Source of the DNA: a virus
Direction: 5' to 3' (one strand)
IMG/VR virus record: IMGVR_UViG_3300037119_005106
Coordinates: 1-64,000 of that record
DNA: 64,000 nucleotides
Shown here: positions 52,992-61,396 of the stretch, in pieces
How positions within the stretch are numbered: position 1 is the stretch's first letter
How the letters are laid out: each line of letters starts with the position of its first letter
Translations under genes and position numbers: made by a program
The notes under the pieces: model-generated
What the model was told of the DNA's origin: nothing
The model's input: only the letters and a program-made list of their open reading frames with translations
The model's database searches: none

Positions 52992-55554
52992 ATCAGGACC
53001 AGCTGGCGAACAAGCACTAATGGAATTTGATTGTGAAGATACTATTACTCAAGAAGAAAATAGTAACGAATTCTTATACGCTGATATCGACAACATTCGT
53101 AAAATGTTACCTATACTTTATCCTGGACAACACGACAACATACTCTTCGCAGAACAAAGATTTCTAGAAGGTAAAGGAGTAATGTTTACTGACGGGACTG
53201 GAACGGGAAAAACTTTTACAGGATGTGGAATCATTTATAGATTCTTTTATCAAGATAAAAGAAATATCCTCATCATCGTTCCAACCGATCAGAAATGTAT
53301 TGATTGGATAGAAGAAGCACAAAAGTTAGATTTAAGCATGTACCAATTAATAGGCATTCAAGATGCTGGACATGATATAACCGTAACCACTTATGCTAAC
53401 TTTTATCAAAACAATGCATTAAACAAACGCGCTTGGGATTTAGTAATCTACGATGAATCCCACTACCTCTGCCAAAACCAACAAGGAATACAGACTAGCT
53501 ATTTTGAACAACACAAAAGCATAGTCAATCTACCATCATCAGCAAGGGATAAAGCCAAGGAGCTTAACAAATTCCTAAAACCTGAATGGGACGGAAGCAG
53601 AGAATATTATCAAAAGCTAGAGCATTACGAAGATGCTATTCATAGAGCAGTAGAGAAACTAGTTCTAAGAACAAAGGTTGTATTCCTATCAGCAACGCCA
53701 TTTGCTTATCATAAATCGATTAAATATGCAGATGGCACACTAATAGACATCGAAGAACAAATCGTTGTTAGAAACAAAGCTACAGGCGCTTACAATGAAG
53801 CACCACCATTCGGAGATTTTCTAATAGAGAATTTCGGTTACCAAATGAAATATAACAAGGTCACTATCCCAGAAAGCGGAGTGGATGTTAATCTTATGGA
53901 ACGCGAATTCTTTGAGAAGATGAAGAAGAATGGTATTATCAGCACACGTATGCTTGAACTAAAGCACGATTATTCAAGAGATTTTGTAACCATAGATTCA
54001 GAAATTGGAGATAGAATCAACGAAGGAATGGAATTATTCTATGAAGAATCATTCAAGAAAACATTCCCAACACTAGCAGAAAAGTTTAGTAAAAAATACA
54101 ATTACATGTATGTAAACCAACTGCTAGAATGTATCAAAGCCAAAGAGATTCATACTCGTATTCAACAGCATTTAGATTTAGGCAGAAAGGTAGTTATCTT
54201 TCACAGCTACAATCATGCTGCAGTAGAGCATCCCTTTCATTTTGATCCATACAAATTGATTGAAGCCAAGCAAGAATACATTCTTCCAAGATTGGAACGA
54301 GAAATAAAACTATTTGAGAAACTATATCCGGAGTATTACAATCTGGATTTATCTCATCTAGAAAATACTCGTGATGCTATACTTCGACACTTTCCTGAAA
54401 CCAAACAATTCAATGGTACCATTAGCAAAAAACTAAGAAGTCAATATCTTAAAGATTTCAACAGCGATCATGGTAATACCAATATTTTGTTGGTTCAACA
54501 AAAAGCGGGTAAAGAAGGTATCAGTTTGCATGATAGAACTGGAAACTTCCAAAGAGTTCTTATGCAATTAGGACTACCAACAGAACCTACTTCTTGTATT
54601 CAAATCGAAGGCAGAACGTACAGGGATGGAGTTAAGAGCAATGCTCCTTATGAATACATGACTCTTCAAACCACCTTTGAACGTATTGCTTTTGGTACAA
54701 AAATAGCGGAGCGTTCCCGAACAGCCGAGAATCTAGCAATGGGAAATCTAGCTAGAGATTTAGAAACTTCATTCAAAGAAGGATATCTAAACTCTAGTTA
54801 CAAACCACCATCAATAGAACAAGGAATAGGCGGTAAGCAAATGGATAAATTCAATAACAATACTACCAAGTTTGACAAAGCCATTTCATACTACTTCTCC
54901 AGAGCCAAAAGGAATTCTAAAAACAAAGCTAAAGAAGGTGGCGATTACTACGCTACTCCCGAACCGTTAGGGTTAAAAATGGTAGAGTGGTTAAACCCAC
55001 AACCTGACGAGAATGGATTAGAACCAAGTGCTGGACATGGTGCAATAGCAAGATGGTTCCCAGGCTTTACCAACAATCATTTTGTTGAAGAGAATATCAA
55101 TCTAACTGGAGAACTCTGTATCAATTCCATTGGACAAGTTCGTATAGGTAAGTTCGAAGACCATAGCAGTATTAACAAATACAATTTCATAGCGATGAAT
55201 CCACCATTTGGAACATCAGGAAAAACAGCTATGGAACATTTGCAAAAAGCATTAGTAAGACATAGTGATCGATACGACACAAGGCTAATAGCAATTATAC
55301 CCGCTGGACCATCAATGGATAAACGATTGGAAATGTTTCTCAACTCGGAGAAAGGAAAAGACTTTTATGTGAGAACACAAATAAGACTTCCATCATGTAC
55401 TTTCGAAAGAGCCGGAACATCGGTATCAACTAAGATTTTAGAAATCAGAAAAATGAGTTATATTAATAATCGACCTCAAACGAACTATATAGACTTGTCT
55501 TATATTCAAACCATTAAGGACTTTTTCGAGGAAATCAGAGATTTAAAAATATAA
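52969..55554 (+). CDS. superfamily-2 helicase fused to N6-adenine DNA methyltransferase
   Basis: 861 aa. The helicase half has Walker A GTGTGKT (76-82), DESH (162-165), SATP (241-244) and a late motif QIEGRTYRDG (545-554). The C-terminal half is an adenine methylase: YYATPEPLGLKMVEWLNP, the SAM-binding EPSAGHG (685-691) and the catalytic NPPFG (744-748). The arrangement resembles strawberry-notch/DarB-type proteins, which some phages use to block host restriction by methylating or moving along DNA. No restriction nuclease domain is present, so it is not a full type ISP enzyme. It overlaps the zinc-ribbon gene by 23 bases. Confidence 0.88.
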   Translation: MRISIQNKSGPAGEQALMEFDCEDTITQEENSNEFLYADIDNIRKMLPILYPGQHDNILFAEQRFLEGKGVMFTDGTGTGKTFTGCGIIYRFFYQDKRNILIIVPTDQKCIDWIEEAQKLDLSMYQLIGIQDAGHDITVTTYANFYQNNALNKRAWDLVIYDESHYLCQNQQGIQTSYFEQHKSIVNLPSSARDKAKELNKFLKPEWDGSREYYQKLEHYEDAIHRAVEKLVLRTKVVFLSATPFAYHKSIKYADGTLIDIEEQIVVRNKATGAYNEAPPFGDFLIENFGYQMKYNKVTIPESGVDVNLMEREFFEKMKKNGIISTRMLELKHDYSRDFVTIDSEIGDRINEGMELFYEESFKKTFPTLAEKFSKKYNYMYVNQLLECIKAKEIHTRIQQHLDLGRKVVIFHSYNHAAVEHPFHFDPYKLIEAKQEYILPRLEREIKLFEKLYPEYYNLDLSHLENTRDAILRHFPETKQFNGTISKKLRSQYLKDFNSDHGNTNILLVQQKAGKEGISLHDRTGNFQRVLMQLGLPTEPTSCIQIEGRTYRDGVKSNAPYEYMTLQTTFERIAFGTKIAERSRTAENLAMGNLARDLETSFKEGYLNSSYKPPSIEQGIGGKQMDKFNNNTTKFDKAISYYFSRAKRNSKNKAKEGGDYYATPEPLGLKMVEWLNPQPDENGLEPSAGHGAIARWFPGFTNNHFVEENINLTGELCINSIGQVRIGKFEDHSSINKYNFIAMNPPFGTSGKTAMEHLQKALVRHSDRYDTRLIAIIPAGPSMDKRLEMFLNSEKGKDFYVRTQIRLPSCTFERAGTSVSTKILEIRKMSYINNRPQTNYIDLSYIQTIKDFFEEIRDLKI

Positions 55555-55562
55555 ATTATTCA

Positions 55563-55570
55563 TACCTTTG
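55563..55570 (+). promoter_or_regulatory. -7 promoter box TACCTTTG
   Basis: An exact TAnnTTTG match 34 bases before the ATG at 55605, directly behind the helicase stop codon. It marks a new transcription unit. Confidence 0.5.
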
Positions 55571-55604
55571 AAATTCAATTAGTATAAATCTAAAATCAAA
55601 CGCT

Positions 55605-56030
55605 ATGCCGGATCCTAAAAACACTGTTCCTGCTCACTCAAGAAAAGGAATATTAACCCAATCCAATTTAGATGATATAACCAAAACATCTGAAGAAAAC
55701 ACCAAGAGAAGAGGTGTAGAAGCTATGGCTTCAAAAGACAGCATTGTTGCTTCCAACAAAGCAAAGCTATTTGGTAAACCTAAAGACCAACAAGGTACTG
55801 AAGGGAATCAAGCAGCCAATAGAACTAGAGTTGCTGGAGGTAATCCAAAAGTAATTCAATCTAAAAGCGTTACCAATAACGCAAGGATTGAAGGCGACAA
55901 CTACACTTCTAAACCAGTAAAAGCAACACTGTCTTACAACAGAGAAGCACCTCTTGAAAAAGAAATGCCAAAAGCTAAGTACAAAAGAGTAGAGCCATTG
56001 GACAATGCAAAGAAATTTGTAGGTAAGTAA
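55605..56030 (+). CDS. basic, low-complexity protein, 141 aa
   Basis: Lys/Asn/Thr-rich and disordered in appearance (SRKGILTQSNLDDITKTSEENTKRRG...). It has no apolar core, so it is probably a nucleic-acid- or protein-binding linker protein. It has its own -7 box and is followed by a terminator, making it a single-gene unit. Confidence 0.65.
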   Translation: MPDPKNTVPAHSRKGILTQSNLDDITKTSEENTKRRGVEAMASKDSIVASNKAKLFGKPKDQQGTEGNQAANRTRVAGGNPKVIQSKSVTNNARIEGDNYTSKPVKATLSYNREAPLEKEMPKAKYKRVEPLDNAKKFVGK

Positions 56031-56055
56031 AACCTTCAACACTTAAAAACAAATT

Positions 56056-56084
56056 AAAGCCATTGATATTCAATGGCTTTTTTA
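56056..56084 (+). terminator. rho-independent terminator
   Basis: Stem AAAGCCATTG / CAATGGCTTT with a 5-base loop (ATATT), followed by TTTATTTC. It ends the unit of the basic 141-aa protein. Confidence 0.85.
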
Positions 56085-56109
56085 TTTCAACACCCTAAAC
56101 AAAATCATC

Positions 56110-56439
56110 ATGAAAAATCTATTAGTAGTATTAGCATTCGTAGTATGTGGAACAATCAGTGCTCAATTCAAAACAGGTAAATTCTATATTCTTTATGAAA
56201 AAGAAATAAGCTTATGCAAAGAGGAAGCCAATAGTTATTGGTTCTTCTATGTTCAGAAAGACGATGGAAAAGAATTATTGGTAAACCAAGCATTCTTTGA
56301 TAAAGACTCTCGAGAGTTTTATTATAACGAAAACAAATTAGAAAAGGTAGACAGAAAATACCTTATCAAACACATGAACAGTGAAATACTACCAGTGTAT
56401 ATTGATGAAGGAAATTTATATATTCCTTTGTATAAATAA
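56110..56439 (+). CDS. exported protein, 109 aa
   Basis: A signal peptide (MKNLLVVLAFVVCGTISAQ) with cleavage probable after the AQ-type site near residue 18-20, in the style of Flavobacteriia. The mature ~90 residues are charged and Tyr-rich. The Cys at 13 is not in a clean lipobox. It is an early-expressed periplasmic protein of unknown role, possibly in superinfection exclusion. Confidence 0.65.
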   Translation: MKNLLVVLAFVVCGTISAQFKTGKFYILYEKEISLCKEEANSYWFFYVQKDDGKELLVNQAFFDKDSREFYYNENKLEKVDRKYLIKHMNSEILPVYIDEGNLYIPLYK

Positions 56440-56481
56440 AAACAAATTCAAAAATTAGTATTAACCTTAAATTCAAAATTT

Positions 56482-56715
56482 ATGACTGAATATGAATTGT
56501 ATCTATTTTTTATGGGAGCATCCATAATATTATTAGCAATAGCCACATGGTTTGGTTTTATAATTTTACTGAAGGAAAAAGAGATCTCAAGATTGTTAAA
56601 TGATAATATAAAACTTATCAAAGAAACTAATAAGCTTCGAGATAAACTCATCGATAAAAACAATATTATAATCAAAAAAAATGAAGAGCTAATTGAATTT
56701 ATGAAAAATAACTAA
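56482..56715 (+). CDS. membrane-anchored coiled-coil protein, 77 aa
   Basis: One membrane helix (residues ~8-30, LFFMGASIILLAIATWFGFIILL) then a Lys/Glu/Asn coiled coil to the end. It is coupled to the next gene by a one-base overlap. It resembles small spanin or lysis-regulator proteins in shape, but the lysis genes are elsewhere. Confidence 0.6.
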   Translation: MTEYELYLFFMGASIILLAIATWFGFIILLKEKEISRLLNDNIKLIKETNKLRDKLIDKNNIIIKKNEELIEFMKNN

Positions 56716-56915
56716 TGGCAAGAACTTCACCAAAAATTGATATCTACCCTTTGGAAGCGGTAGAGAAACGAATCACTTTCTATAAACAAAGAGAGTTGGA
56801 ATTGAACGCAAACAAGGGCACCAAAGAAGCCTTGTTGATTAACAAAAATCTATTATCATTCTGGATAACTTATAAATCAAAAAACTATGGCACAGAAACC
56901 GGAACTCCTATTTAA
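56715..56915 (+). CDS. small protein, 66 aa
   Basis: MARTSPKIDIYPLEAVEKRITFYKQRELELNANKGTKEALL...: a helical, basic protein overlapping its neighbours by 1 and 29 bases. No motif. Confidence 0.55.
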   Translation: MARTSPKIDIYPLEAVEKRITFYKQRELELNANKGTKEALLINKNLLSFWITYKSKNYGTETGTPI

Positions 56916-57096
56916 AATTAGTGAGGAAATTATTCAAAAAGAAACTAAAGCAAAAAATCCTCAGATTCTAAAAATAGAATACATCGACTACACCAGAAAT
57001 GTTTACATTTTTGAAGAACCTTGGATCCACAATCTTTCACAAATGAAGTCAGTAGACTTTACCAAAACACATGAACAATTTAAATTAAAGGAATAA
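56887..57096 (+). CDS. small protein, 69 aa
   Basis: A charged, beta/alpha-looking protein (KPELLFKISEEIIQKETKAKNPQILKIEYIDYTRN). The start overlaps the previous gene by 29 bases and the stop overlaps the next gene by one. No family. Confidence 0.55.
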   Translation: MAQKPELLFKISEEIIQKETKAKNPQILKIEYIDYTRNVYIFEEPWIHNLSQMKSVDFTKTHEQFKLKE

Positions 57097-57413
57097 TGGG
57101 AACTTGTTTAACAATAGCCATTTTTATAATTGCACTCTTGCTTCGACAGTTACACTTTCAAAATAAAAAGTTAGCAGCTATCAAGTATCAAGAATACAAT
57201 TGTAAGAAGCTGGAAGAAGTTAATGATGCACACTCAAATCAAATCGATTATTATAAAAATAGAGTAAGGCATCTAACAACCATCAATTTAAAATTAGCCT
57301 TAGAATACAATCGTATTCGGGAATCAACTATTGATGTACCACTCAAATCAGGACGATTCTTTTATGTCGTTCCGGAAGGAGAAAAAATACTAATGAACTT
57401 TTCAGAAAATTAA
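57096..57413 (+). CDS. membrane-anchored coiled-coil protein, 105 aa
   Basis: An N-terminal apolar helix (LTIAIFIIALLLRQLHF) then a helical charged region and a short beta-like end (RFFYVVPEGEKILMNF). It is like the gene at 56482 in plan, perhaps a related pair. It is followed by an AAAACAAAGTCC element. Confidence 0.6.
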   Translation: MGTCLTIAIFIIALLLRQLHFQNKKLAAIKYQEYNCKKLEEVNDAHSNQIDYYKNRVRHLTTINLKLALEYNRIRESTIDVPLKSGRFFYVVPEGEKILMNFSEN

Positions 57414-57442
57414 AAACAAAGTCCTGAAACAAGGCAACAAAA

Positions 57443-58456
57443 ATGAGTACACCAAAATTCGATTTAGAAGAAGTTTTGAATTTACTGCCAACAACTACTT
57501 CATTGTATTATGTAGAGTATCGTGATGATTTAGAAAATCATTTACAAGAACTCCAAGACTGCATTCACGCTAATAACTGGGAAGCTATAGAAGATCAAGT
57601 TTGTGATTGGTACAACGAACAAGTATCCGGTAACGAACTAGACTATAAAAAACAACTTCGTAAAGACTTTCAATCGAAATACGATATCTCAAAAGAACAC
57701 GCTAAAGACATTGTGGATTATTACGAAGATCATATTTATGATGAAATTCACAGCCGATGTAATGACACACCTGTAAAAGATTTGCTTCGCAACACTTGTA
57801 AAGAATCAATTTACTTTGACACTTGCTATTACATGGAAGCAGACTCTTGGAATTGGGATGCTCGTAGAGTAAAACGAGAAGTTAACGAAATCAAGAAAGT
57901 TCTCAAGATAAAAGCATCAGACAAAAGACATAATGATGCTTTGGCTATGATGATACAACAAGCTTCTTATGGCGGTCAATTGGTATTGTATTTTAGACCG
58001 TCTTGGAATGAACTTATCTCCGAAGGAGAACAAGACTTTGAAACAATATCATTCAAAAATCCAACCATTGCCATTACTAATACTTCAAATGGCTCTGGAG
58101 ATAGTTGTCATTTAAGCGATATTGAAATCACTTTACCATTCGTTAGAGAGAATCTATTCATTGACAAGCTTGACAAATACAGCTACGTATATCAAGTATG
58201 TGGCATGTGTTCAGATTGGTGTGATGGAACAGATGCTACGCTATCTATCAAAAAACGTAGAGGTAGAAAAGCCAAAGCTGGAACAAGTGACACCTATGAC
58301 ATCAGACAACGTGATGCTGAATTGGATAAAGTATTCAAATCAGGTTCTTGTACTCCAGGCGATAGGGATTCTTCCAGACATCGAAATACGTTTTATCGAA
58401 ACGATTACCCTTGTGGAACAAAATGTAGTGATTGTGGAACTTTTTGGATAGACTAA
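57443..58456 (+). CDS. hypothetical protein with Cys-rich C-terminus, 337 aa
   Basis: The largest unknown of the early block. The N-terminal ~160 residues are acidic and helical with many Asp/Tyr (EEVLNLLPTTTSLYYVEYRDDLENHLQEL). The C-terminal third has a basic patch (KKRRGRKAKAG) and spaced Cys residues (YQVCGMCSDWCDG and CGTKCSDCGTFW), enough for one or two zinc sites. This suggests a nucleic-acid-binding protein. No enzymatic motif is visible. Confidence 0.65.
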   Translation: MSTPKFDLEEVLNLLPTTTSLYYVEYRDDLENHLQELQDCIHANNWEAIEDQVCDWYNEQVSGNELDYKKQLRKDFQSKYDISKEHAKDIVDYYEDHIYDEIHSRCNDTPVKDLLRNTCKESIYFDTCYYMEADSWNWDARRVKREVNEIKKVLKIKASDKRHNDALAMMIQQASYGGQLVLYFRPSWNELISEGEQDFETISFKNPTIAITNTSNGSGDSCHLSDIEITLPFVRENLFIDKLDKYSYVYQVCGMCSDWCDGTDATLSIKKRRGRKAKAGTSDTYDIRQRDAELDKVFKSGSCTPGDRDSSRHRNTFYRNDYPCGTKCSDCGTFWID

Positions 58457-58458
58457 TT

Positions 58459-58797
58459 ATGAAAAATACAAGAAAAGAAATAGACAAATTCCTTGATGTT
58501 TATAGCGAGGAACAATTAAAAACCATCCTTGAAATCATGCGTACATTTGTTAATGGAGGTTGGAATAAAAGCGATATCATGGATATTGTGTACACTAAAG
58601 AAGAAAACAATAAAATTGATAGTGCATTACCTTGTGATTACGTGAAAGCTATTCAAGAAGTATATCCACAATTTAATTGGATATTCAATGTGTACAATTA
58701 TAACGAGCCAAACTCGATGGGAGCAATGGATAATATTGCAGAGAAATTTATTAAACATTTAGCAAATACACTTAATTATAATAATCTCAAAGAATAA
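58459..58797 (+). CDS. hypothetical acidic protein, 112 aa
   Basis: Start at MKNTRKEIDKFLDVYSEEQ (58459), 2 bases after the previous stop; an upstream Met would overlap it by 25 bases. The protein is helical and ends one base into the next gene. Family unknown. Confidence 0.6.
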   Translation: MKNTRKEIDKFLDVYSEEQLKTILEIMRTFVNGGWNKSDIMDIVYTKEENNKIDSALPCDYVKAIQEVYPQFNWIFNVYNYNEPNSMGAMDNIAEKFIKHLANTLNYNNLKE

Positions 58798-59078
58798 TGG
58801 AAAAACCAACATCAGAAGAATGGAAAGCAATAATGGATTACATTCAAGAAAATATTCCTTATCCAGTATTAATACCAGAACATTTGGGAGAATATATGAT
58901 TGACCACTTTACGAACTGCCTACCACCATTATTATGGAATAGCCATGCAGTACTTTGCTCAGAACCATATGATCATGATGGTGCTAGAGGATTCGCAAGA
59001 TACATCGGATTCTACAAAAACAAGGAGGGATATCATGGAGTAATAACAACAATTGATGAATTTAAAAAACTAAGCTAA
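58797..59078 (+). CDS. hypothetical protein, 93 aa
   Basis: EKPTSEEWKAIMDYIQENIPYPVLIPEHLGEYMIDHF contains His/Tyr-rich segments and a small alpha/beta fold. It is coupled to its neighbours by overlaps or gaps of 1-2 bases. No recognised domain. Confidence 0.55.
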   Translation: MEKPTSEEWKAIMDYIQENIPYPVLIPEHLGEYMIDHFTNCLPPLLWNSHAVLCSEPYDHDGARGFARYIGFYKNKEGYHGVITTIDEFKKLS

Positions 59079-59080
59079 TC

Positions 59081-59254
59081 ATGACCAGACTCTTAACCAT
59101 ATCATCCGTATTCCGTAAAAGAATGTGGATGAAGCCAACCATCAAGCCAAAGCTTACTATTCAAGGAGAATGGTTTGAAAAAGCTGGATTTAATATTGGA
59201 GATAAAATAGAACTCCAAGTAATTAACGATCAAATAATAATTCAAAAAGTATAA
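59081..59254 (+). CDS. SymE-like (AbrB-type fold) small protein, 57 aa
   Basis: MTRLLTISSVFRKRMWMKPT then IKPKLTIQGEWFEKAGFNIGDKIELQVINDQIIIQKV. The second half matches the SymE toxin domain pattern (KL.G.WLEEAGF.IG..V.V.V..G.I.I). SymE of E. coli is an SOS-induced toxin whose RNA is kept off by antisense RNA. Phage and Bacteroidota relatives occur with unknown roles. No antisense RNA gene can be told from the sequence. The spacing to the neighbours (2 bases each side) shows operonic expression. Confidence 0.75.
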   Translation: MTRLLTISSVFRKRMWMKPTIKPKLTIQGEWFEKAGFNIGDKIELQVINDQIIIQKV

Positions 59255-59256
59255 TC

Positions 59257-59652
59257 ATGACACTAGGACAAATCAAAAAACAACAAGAAGAAAAGCTAAG
59301 CCAACTCTTCAAAGACAATGGCGTATTCTTCGCATTTAGCGATGAACAATTTGCAGAAAATAAAACACCATTAGAGCCTGGAGATACATATTCTAGCTTT
59401 TATGCTGGAGGTTATCTTCCTAAAAAGAATTTCAAGCAAGCAGAAAAAGGACTAAACGATATCATGAATTGGAAGGAACAAGCCATTCAAGACAACGGAC
59501 TTCGAGAACAGCATATCTGCTACGAACTATCAAATCACGAAGCATTCTATACTTACGAAATAGAAGATACGTTAGATGCTTTAGGTGGAGATTATACACG
59601 TGAAGAAGTGTGGGAAGTATTCAATAAAAACAAAGACAAATACGACGAATAA
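59257..59652 (+). CDS. hypothetical conserved-looking protein, 131 aa
   Basis: A protein with FFAFSDEQFAENK, then AGGYLPKKNFKQ, then ICYELSNHEAFYTYEIEDTLDALGG. This pattern resembles a small DUF found in Bacteroidota phages and mobile elements. It is acidic, soluble and alpha/beta. It overlaps the next gene by one base. Function unknown. Confidence 0.65.
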   Translation: MTLGQIKKQQEEKLSQLFKDNGVFFAFSDEQFAENKTPLEPGDTYSSFYAGGYLPKKNFKQAEKGLNDIMNWKEQAIQDNGLREQHICYELSNHEAFYTYEIEDTLDALGGDYTREEVWEVFNKNKDKYDE

Positions 59653-59945
59653 TGAGAACAGTAAAATTTTTAGGATATACTTGCAACATCGAAGAAGGAC
59701 AATATTCCAACGGTAGAATAGCTTTGGAATTAGTAGATGCCAAAACAGGAGAACCAGTAGCGGTAGCCACTGTAAACATACCAAAGGAAGATATCGAGGA
59801 AGGAGAAGTAATTATAAAAGACTACTCCGAAAACGAAGGAATCTATCAAGTATTACTTGATGCAAAAATCATTGGGCCAAAAAGAAGAATAGTTAATACG
59901 GGATGGAGCTATTCTAATGTATGTCATTACTTTAAAGAGAAATAA
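59652..59945 (+). CDS. DUF4313-like protein, 97 aa
   Basis: RTVKFLGYTCNIEEGQYSNGRIALELVDAKTGEPVAVATVN, then IIKDYSENEGIYQVLLDAKIIGPKRRIVNTGWSYSNVC. The 'YSENEGIYQVLLDA' segment is typical of DUF4313-like proteins in phages and conjugative elements. No biochemical role is known. It starts on the last base of the previous gene. Confidence 0.65.
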   Translation: MRTVKFLGYTCNIEEGQYSNGRIALELVDAKTGEPVAVATVNIPKEDIEEGEVIIKDYSENEGIYQVLLDAKIIGPKRRIVNTGWSYSNVCHYFKEK

Positions 59946-59946
59946 T

Positions 59947-60099
59947 ATGAAGAAGTATCAATTCACAATCATTCACGATCAAGGACAACACAAGCTATCT
60001 ACTTATGCAAAGAACCTAAGTACCGCATTAAAATTAGTTATGGATGCAGAGCGTTGCCCTGAAGGTGCAATTATTAATATTAAAATCACAGATAAGTAA
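59947..60099 (+). CDS. small basic protein, 50 aa
   Basis: I choose MKKYQFTIIHDQGQHKLS (59947), 1 base after the previous stop; the longer frame would overlap it. A short alpha/beta protein of the kind common in early phage operons. It ends one base into the next gene. Confidence 0.55.
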   Translation: MKKYQFTIIHDQGQHKLSTYAKNLSTALKLVMDAERCPEGAIINIKITDK

Positions 60100-60302
60100 T
60101 GGCAACAATAACTGAAAAGAAATACAAATGCACTCAATGTGGTCATGAAGTTTTACAAAATACAAATCACTTCGGGCCAACATGGAGTTTTGGCAGAACA
60201 AACGTTTGTCCAAAATGTCCACCTTATAAAAAATATTCAGAATTTGGTGGACAAACAATTTGGGAATGCATGGAAACGAAACCCGAAGAAGAAAAAGAAT
60301 AA
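60099..60302 (+). CDS. zinc-ribbon micro-protein, 67 aa
   Basis: Two Cys pairs (KYKCTQCGHEV and VCPKCPPYKKY) about 25 residues apart form a zinc ribbon. A Phe/Trp-rich loop lies between. It could bind nucleic acid or host proteins. No family. Confidence 0.7.
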   Translation: MATITEKKYKCTQCGHEVLQNTNHFGPTWSFGRTNVCPKCPPYKKYSEFGGQTIWECMETKPEEEKE

Positions 60303-60304
60303 TT

Positions 60305-60508
60305 ATGAATTATACTAAAAAATACACAGCCATTCAAGTAAAACAAGAAGGATGTAAAATAAAATTCTACTTTAGAAAATTTGCTAAATATTTAGCAGAT
60401 GAACCACAATCAGTATTTGATACTGAAGAAGAAGCATTAGAATCAGCATACAAAGAAAATAAATATGGAACATGGTTAATTGTTCCTATAATAAAATTTG
60501 ATATTTAA
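60305..60508 (+). CDS. small protein, 67 aa
   Basis: Start at MNYTKKYTAIQVKQEG (60305), 2 bases after the previous stop; the longer frame would run through the preceding gene. A Lys/Glu-rich alpha/beta protein. Unknown. Confidence 0.5.
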   Translation: MNYTKKYTAIQVKQEGCKIKFYFRKFAKYLADEPQSVFDTEEEALESAYKENKYGTWLIVPIIKFDI

Positions 60509-60541
60509 TTAAACAAAGTCCTTTATAGGCAACTAGAAATT

Positions 60542-61021
60542 ATGAAAACATATAACAAATCAGCGATAATGAAAAGAGCATGGAAAATGATTAGAATATC
60601 TTCCAGCCTTACTTGGTCAAATGCATTAACTCGTTCTTGGGAAATAGAAAAAGAAAACATCAATAGTCAACCTATTTCGCCAGCTATATTGAACAAATTC
60701 CTTAACGGGCTACGAACCTTCAACCGTTCCAGAACAACAGCAGAGAACAAGCCATTGATGGCTGGAACCCAAGAGCATTTCAAAATCCTTAATTCAAAGA
60801 TGGGTAGAAAAATAATGAAACTACCAATCGAAAGCGATTCCAAAGAAATGTTGGAAACAGGAGAACTGTTCGCTCAGGATATCATCCACCAAAGAAGAAA
60901 AGAATCCAAGCACTTTACTAAGCCAACTGCTAAGAAGAAAACAGTTTTCAGAAACAGAATTATTAATCCGGAAACTTGTGTTTCTATAAACATCGAAGAA
61001 TACATTAATGGAAACAGCTAA
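60542..61021 (+). CDS. hypothetical basic protein, 159 aa
   Basis: Lys/Arg/Ser/Thr-rich with a helical N-terminus (IMKRAWKMIRISSSLTWSNALTRSWEIEKENI). The segment around 'KRAWKMIRI' is like that of small Bacteroidota proteins related to DNA-binding or antirestriction factors. It is preceded by an AAACAAAGTCC element. It overlaps the next gene by 14 bases. Confidence 0.55.
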   Translation: MKTYNKSAIMKRAWKMIRISSSLTWSNALTRSWEIEKENINSQPISPAILNKFLNGLRTFNRSRTTAENKPLMAGTQEHFKILNSKMGRKIMKLPIESDSKEMLETGELFAQDIIHQRRKESKHFTKPTAKKKTVFRNRIINPETCVSINIEEYINGNS

Positions 61022-61301
61022 CAACGCAGAACTACTAGAAGTAGGAGAAGTCAAACTGTCTAAGTCTTGGACAAATCTATATATGAAATTTAGATTTGAG
61101 AATGGGGATGAACGATGGCTATACTACTCGGAACATAAAGACAAACCTATTCCATTAAAACAAATAGAAGATTTTGTTTATCCTGAGAAATATAAGCCAG
61201 GAACAAAAATGACAGTCAATTACAAAGTCACTCAATCGCCTAACAAATCAACCAAACTGGCTATTATAAACATAGCCAATATTGGTTTTAATAACAAATA
61301 A
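61008..61301 (+). CDS. hypothetical beta-rich protein, 97 aa
   Basis: TNLYMKFRFENGDERWLYYSEHKDKP, then KMTVNYKVTQSPNKSTKLAIINIANIGF: an OB-fold-like beta barrel pattern, possibly nucleic-acid-binding. It starts inside the previous gene (14-base overlap). No family named. Confidence 0.55.
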   Translation: METANNAELLEVGEVKLSKSWTNLYMKFRFENGDERWLYYSEHKDKPIPLKQIEDFVYPEKYKPGTKMTVNYKVTQSPNKSTKLAIINIANIGFNNK

Positions 61302-61304
61302 TAT

Positions 61305-61394
61305 ATGGAAACTATAGGAATGCTAATCGGAGTTGCTGTACTAGCTGGATTAATATTTATAGTGATTGAAGTGATAAACTCAATAAATAAATAA
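61305..61394 (+). CDS. single-span membrane micro-protein, 29 aa
   Basis: METIGMLIGVAVLAGLIF.. is almost wholly one apolar helix with a short polar tail. It starts 3 bases after the previous stop and ends 2 bases before the next ATG, the spacing of a translated gene. Confidence 0.5.
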   Translation: METIGMLIGVAVLAGLIFIVIEVINSINK

Positions 61395-61396
61395 TT

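Noticed and set aside
58122-58451. A 109-codon plus-strand frame inside the 337-aa gene
   Set aside because: It is out of frame within a longer gene whose Cys clusters and composition are convincing, and it has no spacing or leader of its own.
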